This document shows, in pieces, positions 56,154 to 64,000 of a stretch of 64,000 bases of DNA (within the stretch, counting starts at the first letter, position 1; every line of letters starts with the position of its first letter). A program made the position numbers and the translations under genes. The notes under the pieces are model-generated. The model was not told where the DNA came from. It saw only the letters and a program-made list of their open reading frames with translations, and did no database searches. Where the stretch lies: the NCBI RefSeq assembly GCF_004364335.1, contig NZ_SOCR01000004.1, positions 1 through 64,000 on the forward strand. Direction: 5' to 3'. This DNA is from Pseudomonas graminis. GTDB taxonomy: Bacteria; Pseudomonadota; Gammaproteobacteria; Pseudomonadales; Pseudomonadaceae.

Positions 56154-56180
56154 CAAAAAGGGGGCTTGGCCCCCTTTTTG
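56154..56180 (+). terminator. Terminator/attenuator between rpsB and tsf
   Basis: AAAAAGGGGGC-TTG-GCCCCCTTTTT hairpin with a T-run. tsf follows, so partial read-through is likely, giving unequal rpsB and tsf transcripts. Confidence 0.88.
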
Positions 56181-56310
56181 CCACCTCGAAAACCATCTGA
56201 CGTTGCCATCGATCTTATTGTCATGTGCAGCAGTCACCATGGATTTTCAAGAATTTGAACGCCCGTATTGCGGGTGGAATGGTTGAAGACCTATCCAAGA
56301 GGATTTTGAA

Positions 56311-57174
56311 ATGGCAGAGATTACTGCAGCGTTGGTCAAAGAACTGCGCGAGCGTACCGGCGAAGGCATGATGGATTGCAAAAAGGCCTTGACCAAGGCT
56401 GGCGGCGACATCGAAAAAGCCATCGACGATATGCGTGCTTCGGGCGCAATCAAGGCAGCCAAAAAAGCAGGCAACGTTGCTGCTGAAGGCGCCATCTCCA
56501 TCAAGGACGACGGCAAAGCCGCAGTCCTGATCGAAGTCAACTCCCAGACCGACTTCCTGGCTCTGCAGGACGACTTCAAGGCATTCGTTGCTAAGAGCGT
56601 CGAGAAAGCTTTTGCTGACAAGCTGACCACCGTTGAGCCTCTGGTTGAAGCGATGGAAGCTGATCGTCTGGTGCTGGTCGGCAAGGTTGGCGAGAACGTC
56701 AACATCCGTCGTCTGGCGCGCATCGAAGGCGACGTGCTGGGTTCGTACCTGCACGGCAACAAGATCGGCGTGGTTGTCGTTCTCAAGGGCGGCGATGCAG
56801 AGCTGGCGAAAGACATCGCCATGCACGTAGCGGCTACCAACCCTGAGTTCCTGCTGCCTTCGGACGTTTCGCCAGAAGCGATCGAGCGCGAGAAGAATGT
56901 CTTCATGCAATTGAACGAAGACAAGCTGAAAGGCAAGCCTGCTGAAATCGCCGAGAAGATGGTTGGCGGCCGTATCAGCAAGTTCCTGGCTGAAGCAAGC
57001 CTGGTCGAGCAAGCGTTCGTCAAGAACCCGGAAGTTAAGGTCGGTGAGCTGGCCAAGAAAGCCGGCGCTGAAATCGTTTCGTTCACCTACTTCAAAGTAG
57101 GCGAAGGCATCGAGAAGCCAGTCGACAACTTCGCTGAAGAAGTCGCTGCTCAAGTAGCCGCAAGCAAGCAATAA
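56311..57174 (+). CDS. tsf: Translation elongation factor Ts
   Basis: A 287-aa GDP-exchange factor for EF-Tu. The N-terminal UBA-like domain ([34 protein letters not shown]), [14 protein letters not shown] with the conserved TDF tripeptide contacting EF-Tu, and [11 protein letters not shown] identify it. Preceded by AGAGGA. Follows the rpsB attenuator. Confidence 0.98.
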   Translation: MAEITAALVKELRERTGEGMMDCKKALTKAGGDIEKAIDDMRASGAIKAAKKAGNVAAEGAISIKDDGKAAVLIEVNSQTDFLALQDDFKAFVAKSVEKAFADKLTTVEPLVEAMEADRLVLVGKVGENVNIRRLARIEGDVLGSYLHGNKIGVVVVLKGGDAELAKDIAMHVAATNPEFLLPSDVSPEAIEREKNVFMQLNEDKLKGKPAEIAEKMVGGRISKFLAEASLVEQAFVKNPEVKVGELAKKAGAEIVSFTYFKVGEGIEKPVDNFAEEVAAQVAASKQ

Positions 57175-57197
57175 GACGGTTTCCAACTGTCGCCCCG

Positions 57198-57233
57198 AAG
57201 AGGCTGCCCGCTAACGCGCGCAGCCTCTTTGTC
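57198..57233 (+). terminator. Terminator after tsf
   Basis: Stem AAGAGGCTGC / GCAGCCTCTT followed by TTGTC, between tsf and pyrH. Confidence 0.85.
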
Positions 57234-57394
57234 AAAGCGGTATGCGGAATTGTCATTGCTGCACTGAATTTGTTTTTGCAGGGGGTTGGGCCTACCAGGC
57301 TGCATTTCCCTGAAGCAGTGACCTAGAGTGAGCGCAGGCCGAAACGGCCCGCAACTCGAACGATTTTTTTCAAACGCCGCAGGAGAGATTCGCA

Positions 57395-58138
57395 ATGGCT
57401 CAGCAGGGCAGTGGCTATCAAGCTCGCTATAAACGCATTCTACTCAAGCTCAGCGGCGAGGCCCTGATGGGGTCGGAAGAGTTCGGCATCGACCCCAAGG
57501 TGCTTGATCGCATGGCGCTGGAAGTCGGTCAACTGGTCGGCATCGGCGTTCAGGTCGGTCTGGTCATCGGTGGCGGTAACCTGTTCCGCGGCGCAGCGCT
57601 GAGCGCGGCCGGCATGGATCGGGTCACGGGTGACCACATGGGCATGCTGGCCACCGTGATGAACGCGCTGGCCATGCGTGACGCGCTGGAGCGAGCCAAT
57701 ATCTCGGCCATCGTAATGTCAGCCATTTCCATGGTGGGCGTGACCGATCACTACGACCGTCGCAAAGCCATGCGTCACCTCAACGCCAAGGAAGTCGTGA
57801 TCTTCGCGGCCGGTACCGGCAATCCGTTCTTCACTACGGATTCGGCGGCTTGCCTGCGCGCGATCGAGATCGACGCTGATGTCGTGCTGAAAGCAACCAA
57901 GGTCGATGGTGTGTACACTGCCGATCCATTCAAGGACCCGCATGCCGAGAAGTTCGATCGTCTGACCTATGACGAAGTGCTGGATCGCAAGCTGGGTGTA
58001 ATGGATCTGACAGCCATCTGTCTGTGTCGTGACCACAAGATGCCACTGCGTGTCTTCAATATGAACAAGCCCGGCGCCCTGCTGAACATTGTGCATGGCG
58101 GCGCGGAAGGTACTTTGATCGAGGAAGGCGAACAATGA
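57395..58138 (+). CDS. pyrH: Uridylate kinase
   Basis: A 247-aa UMP kinase of the amino-acid kinase fold, pyrimidine nucleotide synthesis. [13 protein letters not shown] at the N-terminus, [25 protein letters not shown] and [20 protein letters not shown] match the family. AGGAGA upstream. The stop overlaps the frr start by 4 nt. Confidence 0.97.
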   Translation: MAQQGSGYQARYKRILLKLSGEALMGSEEFGIDPKVLDRMALEVGQLVGIGVQVGLVIGGGNLFRGAALSAAGMDRVTGDHMGMLATVMNALAMRDALERANISAIVMSAISMVGVTDHYDRRKAMRHLNAKEVVIFAAGTGNPFFTTDSAACLRAIEIDADVVLKATKVDGVYTADPFKDPHAEKFDRLTYDEVLDRKLGVMDLTAICLCRDHKMPLRVFNMNKPGALLNIVHGGAEGTLIEEGEQ

Positions 58139-58692
58139 TCAACGAAATCAAGAAAGACGCTCAAGAGCGGATGAAAAAATCCCTTGAGTCCCTGGCCCAT
58201 GCATTCGGCCAGATCCGTACCGGCAAGGCGCACCCGAGCATTCTCGGCAGCGTGATGGTGCCGTACTACGGTTCCGACACCCCGTTGAGCGGCGTCGCCA
58301 ACGTGACCGTGAAGGACTCCCGTACGCTGCAGGTCGTGGCGTTCGAGCGCAACATGCTTTCTGCGGTCGACAAGGCCATTCAGAGTGCTGGCCTGAACCT
58401 CAACCCGACCAACCTGGGCGAGATGCTGTTGATCTCCATGCCTGCCCTGACGGAAGAGACCCGCAAGGGCTTTACCAAGCAGGCGCGCAGCGCCGCAGAA
58501 GACGCCCGCGTTGCCGTGCGTAACATCCGCCGTGACGCGTTGGGTGAACTGAAGAAGCTGGTCAAGGACAAGGAAATCAGTGAAGACGAAGAGCGCCGCG
58601 CCGCTGCCGACATCCAGAAGCTGACGGACAAGGCTGAGGCGGACATCGACGCCGCGACCAAGTCCAAAGAAGCGGACCTGATGGCCGTATAA
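58135..58692 (+). CDS. frr: Ribosome recycling factor
   Basis: A 185-aa protein that splits post-termination ribosomes with EF-G. It begins [19 protein letters not shown] and has the [10 protein letters not shown] loop, and a long C-terminal helical bundle ([15 protein letters not shown]). Standard length, coupled to pyrH by overlap, 16 nt before uppS. Confidence 0.98.
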   Translation: MINEIKKDAQERMKKSLESLAHAFGQIRTGKAHPSILGSVMVPYYGSDTPLSGVANVTVKDSRTLQVVAFERNMLSAVDKAIQSAGLNLNPTNLGEMLLISMPALTEETRKGFTKQARSAAEDARVAVRNIRRDALGELKKLVKDKEISEDEERRAAADIQKLTDKAEADIDAATKSKEADLMAV

Positions 58693-58708
58693 GGGCCGGG
58701 AAGCTTTC

Positions 58709-59464
58709 ATGGATAAGACAAAGCTGGCCGCGCCGGGATCGGTGCCGCGTCATGTCGCGATCATCATGGATGGGAACAACCGCTGGGCCAAGAAGCGCCT
58801 GCTACCGGGTGTAGCAGGCCATAAGGCCGGCGTGGACGCTGTTCGTGCGGTGATTGAAGTCTGCGCCGAGGCCAAGGTCGAGGTGCTGACTCTGTTCGCG
58901 TTCTCCAGCGAAAACTGGCAGCGTCCGGCGGAAGAGGTCGGCGCGCTGATGGAGTTGTTTTTCACGGCGCTGCGTCGCGAGACCAAGCGCCTGAACGAGA
59001 ATGGCATCAGCCTGCGCATCATCGGCGACCGTTCGCGGTTTCACCCCGAGCTTCAGGCTGCCATCCGCGAAGCCGAGCAGCGCACGGCTGAAAACAGCCG
59101 CTTCGTTCTGCAGATCGCCGCCAACTACGGCGGTCAGTGGGATATCGCGCAGGCTGCCCAGCGGCTGGCCCGTGAAGTTCAGGCGGGCCATCTGCGTCCG
59201 GAGGACATCACCCCGGAGCTGCTGCAAACGTGCCTGGCCACGGGCGACCTGCCGTTGCCCGACCTGTGTATCCGCACCGGCGGCGAGCACCGCATCAGCA
59301 ATTTCCTGCTCTGGCAGCTGGCCTATGCCGAGCTGTATTTCTCCGACCTGTTCTGGCCGGACTTCAAACACGATGCCATGCGCACTGCGCTGGCCGATTT
59401 CGCTTCTCGCCAACGCCGCTTCGGGAAAACCAGCGAGCAGGTAGAAGCTGGAGCCCGCGCTTAA
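58709..59464 (+). CDS. uppS: Undecaprenyl diphosphate synthase
   Basis: A 251-aa cis-prenyltransferase making the lipid carrier for peptidoglycan and O-antigen. HVAIIMDGNNRWAKKR with catalytic Asp21, GHKAGVDAVRAVIE, LFAFSSENWQRP and the C-terminal DLCIRTGGEHRISNFLLWQ are all family hallmarks. The stop overlaps the cdsA ATG by 1 nt. Confidence 0.97.
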   Translation: MDKTKLAAPGSVPRHVAIIMDGNNRWAKKRLLPGVAGHKAGVDAVRAVIEVCAEAKVEVLTLFAFSSENWQRPAEEVGALMELFFTALRRETKRLNENGISLRIIGDRSRFHPELQAAIREAEQRTAENSRFVLQIAANYGGQWDIAQAAQRLAREVQAGHLRPEDITPELLQTCLATGDLPLPDLCIRTGGEHRISNFLLWQLAYAELYFSDLFWPDFKHDAMRTALADFASRQRRFGKTSEQVEAGARA

Positions 59465-60282
59465 TGCTCAAACAACGAATCATCACTGCGCTGATCCTCG
59501 CGCCGCTGGCCCTGTGCGGTTTCTTCCTCCTGGCAGGCGGCAGCTTCGCGTTGTTCATCGGCGCGGTCGTCGTGCTCGGCGCCTGGGAATGGGCGCGTCT
59601 TTCCGGCTTCGAAGCGCAATCGGCCCGCGTTCTGTACGCCGTGGTGGTCGCTGCGCTGCTGTTTCTCTTGTACCTGTTGCCCGACCTCGCGCCATGGTTG
59701 CTGGTGGCGGCGCTGATCTGGTGGCTGGTGGCAACCTGGCTGGTGCTCACTTATCCCGCGTCCAGCGAGCATTGGTCCAGTGCCATCTGCAAACTGCTGA
59801 TCGGTTTGCTGATACTGCTGCCGGCATGGCAGGGGCTGGTGCTGATCAAGCAAATGCCGCTGGGCAACTGGCTGATCCTGTCGGTGATGATTCTGGTGTG
59901 GGGCGCCGACATCGGCGCCTACTTCTCTGGCAAGGCATTCGGCAAGCGCAAGCTGGCGCCGAAGGTCAGCCCGGGCAAAAGCTGGGAAGGCCTTTATGGT
60001 GGTCTGGCGGCGTGCCTGGTGATCACTGCGGCGGTGGGTGTCTACCGCGGCTGGTCACTGGGCGAAATCATCTTCGCTCTGGTATGTGCAGCCATTGTCG
60101 TGCTGATCTCGGTCGTTGGTGATCTCACCGAAAGCATGTTCAAGCGCAAATCCGGGGTCAAGGACAGCAGCAATCTGTTACCGGGTCACGGCGGCGTGCT
60201 GGATCGTATCGACAGTTTGACTGCCGCCATCCCGGTATTCGCCTTGCTGCTCTGGGCTGCCCAGGACTGGGGCGTAATGTGA
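59464..60282 (+). CDS. cdsA: Phosphatidate cytidylyltransferase
   Basis: A 272-aa integral membrane enzyme making CDP-diacylglycerol. About eight hydrophobic helices. The C-terminal signature is complete: [21 protein letters not shown] then GVLDRIDSL. It starts at 59464 within TAATG of the uppS stop; the open frame goes further back but is uppS shadow. It ends overlapping dxr (GTGA). Confidence 0.95.
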   Translation: MLKQRIITALILAPLALCGFFLLAGGSFALFIGAVVVLGAWEWARLSGFEAQSARVLYAVVVAALLFLLYLLPDLAPWLLVAALIWWLVATWLVLTYPASSEHWSSAICKLLIGLLILLPAWQGLVLIKQMPLGNWLILSVMILVWGADIGAYFSGKAFGKRKLAPKVSPGKSWEGLYGGLAACLVITAAVGVYRGWSLGEIIFALVCAAIVVLISVVGDLTESMFKRKSGVKDSSNLLPGHGGVLDRIDSLTAAIPVFALLLWAAQDWGVM

Positions 60283-61469
60283 GTACGCCTCAGCTCATTA
60301 CCGTGCTTGGCGCAACGGGTTCGGTGGGTTTGAGCACGCTGGACGTCATCGCGCGGCATCCCGCGCGTTACCAGGTGTTTGCCCTGACGGGTTACACGCG
60401 TCTGGCCGAGCTGTTGGCGTTGTGCGTTCGTCACACCCCCCAGTTCGCCGTGGTGCCGACGACGGCCGCCGCCCGCCAGTTGCAGGACGACCTGCGCGCA
60501 GCCGGTCTCGATACCCGCGTGCTGGTGGGGGAGGGCGGGCTCTGCGAAGTGTCTGCTCACCCTCTGGTGGATACCGTGCTGGCTGCCATCGTCGGTGCCG
60601 CCGGTTTGCGCCCGACCCTCGCCGCGGTCGAGGCGGGCAAGAAAGTTCTGCTGGCCAACAAGGAAGCGCTGGTCATGTCCGGCGCCTTGTTCATGCAGGC
60701 CGTTCGCCGCAGTGGCACGGTGCTGCTGCCGCTCGACAGTGAGCACAATGCGATCTTCCAGTGCCTGCCCCGTGACTACGAAAGCGGTCTCGGGAAGGTC
60801 GGCGTCAGACGTATTCTGTTGACCGCATCCGGTGGCCCGTTCCGGCAGACGCCGCTGGCCGAGCTGGAACATGTCTCCCCGGATCAGGCCTGTGCCCATC
60901 CCAACTGGTCCATGGGTCGCAAGATTTCCGTTGATTCCGCCAGCATGATGAACAAAGGCCTTGAGCTGATCGAAGCATGCTGGTTGTTCGACACGACGCC
61001 CGCGCGGATCGAGGTGGTGATTCACCCTCAGAGCGTGATCCATTCGATGGTCGATTACGTCGACGGTTCGGTGCTGGCGCAGTTGGGTAATCCCGACATG
61101 CGTACCCCGATTGCCCACGCACTGGCCTGGCCCGAGCGCATCGACTCAGGTGTCGCCCCGCTGGATCTGTTCAGCATCGCGCGGCTGGACTTCGAAGCAC
61201 CGGACGAAGTGCGCTTCCCATGCCTGCGTCTGGCGCGGCAAGCTGCCGAGGCGGGCGACAGTGCGCCTGCCGTGCTGAACGCGGCCAATGAAGTTGCGGT
61301 GGCTGCGTTTCTGGACAAGCGCATTCGCTATCCGGAGATCGCGAGTATGATCGACGAGGTTTTGAACCTTGAACCTGTTGTCGCCGTGTCCCAGCTGGAG
61401 ACGGTGTTCGAGATCGATGCACGTGCCCGCGCGCTGGCCGGGCAATGGCTGGATCGCAATGGCCGCTAG
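60279..61469 (+). CDS. dxr: 1-deoxy-D-xylulose 5-phosphate reductoisomerase
   Basis: A 396-aa NADPH enzyme of the MEP isoprenoid pathway. [13 protein letters not shown] binds [16 protein letters not shown] and [12 protein letters not shown] are in the catalytic region, TASGGPF and [23 protein letters not shown] are signatures. It uses GTG 60279 overlapping the cdsA stop. Supplies precursors used by uppS just upstream. Confidence 0.96.
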   Translation: MSTPQLITVLGATGSVGLSTLDVIARHPARYQVFALTGYTRLAELLALCVRHTPQFAVVPTTAAARQLQDDLRAAGLDTRVLVGEGGLCEVSAHPLVDTVLAAIVGAAGLRPTLAAVEAGKKVLLANKEALVMSGALFMQAVRRSGTVLLPLDSEHNAIFQCLPRDYESGLGKVGVRRILLTASGGPFRQTPLAELEHVSPDQACAHPNWSMGRKISVDSASMMNKGLELIEACWLFDTTPARIEVVIHPQSVIHSMVDYVDGSVLAQLGNPDMRTPIAHALAWPERIDSGVAPLDLFSIARLDFEAPDEVRFPCLRLARQAAEAGDSAPAVLNAANEVAVAAFLDKRIRYPEIASMIDEVLNLEPVVAVSQLETVFEIDARARALAGQWLDRNGR

Positions 61470-61556
61470 GCAGTCGGTCCCGGCAGTAATGTTTTCTATG
61501 ATTCGCAGGCAATGTGGGCTTCAACGCACCGCTAGATCGGTACCCGGAGAGCAGCG

Positions 61557-62909
61557 ATGAGCGCGCTATACATGATTGTCGGCACCCTGGTTGCGCTGGG
61601 CGTGCTGGTGACGTTTCACGAATTCGGTCATTTCTGGGTGGCGCGTCGCTGTGGCGTCAAGGTCCTGCGCTTCTCGGTGGGCTTCGGCATGCCGTTGCTG
61701 CGCTGGAGTGACCGCAAGGGCACCGAATATGTCGTCGCGGCGATTCCGCTCGGTGGCTACGTAAAAATGCTCGACGAACGGGAGGGCGACGTTCCCCCCG
61801 AGCTGGCTGATCAGTCATTTAACCGCAAGTCGGTTTATCAGCGCATCGCCATCGTGATCGCCGGCCCGGTTGCCAACTTTTTGCTGGCAATTGTATTTTT
61901 CTGGGTACTCGCCATGCTGGGTAGTCAGCAGGTTCGGCCCGTCGTGGGCGGTGTCGAGCCGGGTAGTATTGCGGAAAAGGCCGGGCTGGGTTCCGGTCAG
62001 GAAATTGTCTCGGTTGATGGTGAGGCCGTTACCGGATGGGCGGGTGTGAACCTGCAACTGGTGCGGCGCCTGGGTGAGAGCGGCAGCATCGCGTTGAAGG
62101 TCCGTGAGCAAGGTTCCGACGTGGAAACGCCGCGTTCGCTGGTGCTCAGCGACTGGTTGAAGGGCGCAGCCGAGCCGGACCCGATTCGCTCGCTGGGTAT
62201 TCGCCCGTGGCGTCCGGCCCTGCCACCGGTTCTGGCAGAACTCGATCCTAAAGGGCCCGCTCAAGCCGCCGGATTGAAAACCGGTGACCGCCTGCTGGCG
62301 CTTGATAACGAGCCTGTCGACGAATGGCAGAAGGTCGTGGACTGGGTTCGTGTCCACCCCGATACCCGGATTTCAGTGCGCGTCGAGCGTGACGGCGCGC
62401 CGCTGGATGTTCCCGTCGATCTGGTGAAACATGGTGAAGGCACTGCGGCGACCGGGTATCTCGGTGCCGGCGTGAAAGGCGTCGATTGGCCGCCGGAGAT
62501 GTTGCGCGAGGTCAGCTACGGCCCTGTAGCCGCCGTGGCAGAAGGCGCGCGGCGTACCTGGACCATGAGCGTGCTGACCCTCGATTCGCTGAAGAAAATG
62601 TTGTTCGGCGAGCTCTCGGTAAAAAACTTGAGCGGACCGATAACCATTGCTAAAGTGGCGGGCGCTTCGGCCCAGTCAGGCGTAGGTGACTTCCTGAATT
62701 TCCTCGCTTATCTGAGCATAAGCCTGGGCGTTCTCAATTTGCTGCCCATACCCGTGCTGGATGGGGGGCACTTGCTGTTTTATCTGATCGAGTGGGCGCG
62801 TGGTCGACCACTGTCAGAGAAGGTGCAGGGCTGGGGGGTTCAGATCGGTATCAGTCTGGTGGTTGGAGTGATGTTGCTCGCACTGGTCAACGATCTGGGA
62901 CGACTGTAA
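61557..62909 (+). CDS. rseP: Site-2 intramembrane protease RseP
   Basis: A 450-aa membrane zinc protease that releases sigma-E/AlgU by cutting its anti-sigma factor (MucP in P. aeruginosa). HEFGH at 21-25 with the third ligand Asp402 in PVLDGGH. Two PDZ domains (about 110-195 and 205-290) lie between. The TM pattern and LNLLPIPVLDGG are typical. It lies between dxr and bamA as in most gammaproteobacteria. Confidence 0.96.
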   Translation: MSALYMIVGTLVALGVLVTFHEFGHFWVARRCGVKVLRFSVGFGMPLLRWSDRKGTEYVVAAIPLGGYVKMLDEREGDVPPELADQSFNRKSVYQRIAIVIAGPVANFLLAIVFFWVLAMLGSQQVRPVVGGVEPGSIAEKAGLGSGQEIVSVDGEAVTGWAGVNLQLVRRLGESGSIALKVREQGSDVETPRSLVLSDWLKGAAEPDPIRSLGIRPWRPALPPVLAELDPKGPAQAAGLKTGDRLLALDNEPVDEWQKVVDWVRVHPDTRISVRVERDGAPLDVPVDLVKHGEGTAATGYLGAGVKGVDWPPEMLREVSYGPVAAVAEGARRTWTMSVLTLDSLKKMLFGELSVKNLSGPITIAKVAGASAQSGVGDFLNFLAYLSISLGVLNLLPIPVLDGGHLLFYLIEWARGRPLSEKVQGWGVQIGISLVVGVMLLALVNDLGRL

Positions 62910-62930
62910 AAGCTACGCCGAATTGTGAAT

Positions 62931-62954
62931 CTGCCGCATTTTGCGGCAGTTTGT
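62931..62954 (+). terminator. Hairpin between rseP and bamA
   Basis: CTGCCGC-ATTTT-GCGGCAG followed by a T-rich TTTGTTTATT; a terminator or attenuator ahead of bamA. Confidence 0.65.
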
Positions 62955-62984
62955 TTATTGCCAGTTGGAATAAGAAAGGACTTC

Positions 62985-64000
62985 ATGAAACGTCTGCTGC
63001 TAACTGCGGTTCTTGCCGTACTGATGATCGCCGAAGTTCACGCCGAGTCCTTCACTATCTCCGATATCCGTGTCAACGGTCTGCAGCGGGTTTCCGCCGG
63101 CAGCGTGTTTGGCGCGCTGCCGTTGAACGTGGGTGAACAGGCCGATGATGGGCGTCTTGTCGACGCAACTCGCGCGCTGTTCAAAACCGGATTTTTCCAG
63201 GACATCCAGCTGGGCCGCGACGGTAACGTCCTGGTCATCACAGTTGTCGAGCGTCCGTCGGTTTCGAGTATCGAGATCGAAGGCAACAAAGCGATCACCA
63301 CTGAGGACCTTATGAAAGGTCTGAAGCAGTCGGGTCTGGCAGAAGGCGAAATCTTCCAGCGCGCCACGCTGGAAGGCGTGCGCAACGAGCTGCAACGTCA
63401 GTACGTTGCACAGGGCCGCTATTCCGCAGAAGTTGCCACTGAAGTCGTGCCGCAGCCGCGTAACCGTGTGGGTCTGAAGATCAACATCAACGAAGGCGCG
63501 GTCGCCGCCATCCAGCACATCAACGTGGTGGGTAACTCGGTTTTTCCTGAAGACGATCTGGTTGATCTCTTCGAGCTGAAAACCACCAACTGGCTTTCTT
63601 TCTTCAAGAACGATGACAAGTACGCCCGTGAGAAACTCTCCGGCGACCTGGAACGTCTGCGTTCGTACTACCTCGACCGCGGCTATATCAACATGGATAT
63701 CGCCTCGACCCAGGTGTCCATCACGCCCGACAAGAAAAGCGTGTACATCACCGTCAACATTCATGAAGGCGAGAAGTACAGCGTCAAGTCGGTCAAGCTG
63801 AGCGGTGACCTCAAGGTTCCTGAAGATCAGGTCAAGTCGCTGCTGCTGGTCAAGCCGGGCCAGGTGTTCTCCCGCAAGGTGATGACCACCACGTCCGAAC
63901 TGATCACCCGCCGCCTGGGTAACGAGGGTTACACCTTCGCCAACGTCAACGGCGTTCCGACACCGAACGATGAAGACCACACGGTCGACATCATGTTTGT
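62985..64000 (+). CDS. bamA: Outer membrane protein assembly factor BamA (5' part, cut by window end)
   Basis: The first 338 codons of the Omp85-family barrel that inserts outer-membrane proteins. The signal peptide is MKRLLLTAVLAVLMIAEVHA, then repeated POTRA domains beginning ESFTISDIRVNGLQRVSAGS (POTRA1), IEIEGNKAITTEDLMKGL, IQHINVVGNSVFPEDDLVDLF and SVKSVKLSGDLKVPEDQVKSL. No stop occurs before the window edge; a full BamA is about 790-800 aa. AAGGA lies just before the ATG at 62985. Confidence 0.96.
   Translation, partial: MKRLLLTAVLAVLMIAEVHAESFTISDIRVNGLQRVSAGSVFGALPLNVGEQADDGRLVDATRALFKTGFFQDIQLGRDGNVLVITVVERPSVSSIEIEGNKAITTEDLMKGLKQSGLAEGEIFQRATLEGVRNELQRQYVAQGRYSAEVATEVVPQPRNRVGLKININEGAVAAIQHINVVGNSVFPEDDLVDLFELKTTNWLSFFKNDDKYAREKLSGDLERLRSYYLDRGYINMDIASTQVSITPDKKSVYITVNIHEGEKYSVKSVKLSGDLKVPEDQVKSLLLVKPGQVFSRKVMTTTSELITRRLGNEGYTFANVNGVPTPNDEDHTVDIMF

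Overview
The window is a stretch of bacterial chromosome from a Pseudomonas of the fluorescens/syringae type. Three things point there. It has a complete seven-gene wsp surface-sensing operon. It has the pseudomonad gene order dapC-glnD-map / rpsB-tsf-pyrH-frr-uppS-cdsA-dxr-rseP-bamA. It carries many short palindromic GTAGGAG...CTCCTAC intergenic repeats (REP/REPIN). LysS, RF2 and WspR read very like P. syringae-group proteins from memory, but no database search was possible. Coding density is high, overlapping start/stop codons are frequent, and no tRNA, rRNA, prophage, IS or CRISPR was seen.

Layout. 0-6.7 kb: an Old Yellow Enzyme reductase, a four-gene polyamine-type ABC importer (ydcSTUV order, minus strand) with a sigma-54-like site upstream, and a DUF533/TerB-like protein. 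7-15.6 kb: wspABCDEFR, a chemosensory pathway ending in the diguanylate cyclase WspR; wspB to wspF are joined by 4-nt stop/start overlaps. 15.8-18.5 kb: prfB, with its programmed +1 frameshift intact, and lysS. 18.7-22.4 kb: a short unit of TetR regulator, lipoprotein and DUF1704 putative metallopeptidase, then a lipoprotein-type alpha/beta hydrolase. 22.5-24.4 kb: envelope lipoproteins (OmpA-like, DUF4398) and a small pilin-assembly-like protein. 24.6-34 kb: ppc, adk, tsaB, DUF72, extensin-like, rsmJ and catalase-like genes, plus an unrecognised protein with an internal 45-residue duplication. 34-43.6 kb (minus): TetR/DUF4197, YbaY-like lipoprotein, plsB, rlmA-dapE, and the large glucan synthase ndvB. 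43.8-55 kb: tcdA, csdE-csdA, dapD, a YffB-like ArsC-family gene, a CPA1 antiporter, dapC, glnD and map. 55-64 kb: translation, nucleotide, isoprenoid, phospholipid and outer-membrane assembly genes; bamA is cut by the window end.

Themes. Three enzymes of the succinylase lysine/diaminopimelate pathway (dapE, dapD, dapC) lie within about 12 kb. Sulfur transfer (csdA-csdE) sits beside tcdA, as in the enterobacterial csd locus but in convergent orientation. Envelope biogenesis is heavily represented (plsB, ndvB, uppS, cdsA, rseP, bamA, several lipoproteins).

Most of the window is conserved core genome. The less-described items are the HExxxH...QEGLA protein and its operon, the repeat-bearing protein at 31.2-31.9 kb, a small unknown gene coupled to DUF72, and an ordered REPIN array at 44.6-45.1 kb whose linkers are also repeated.
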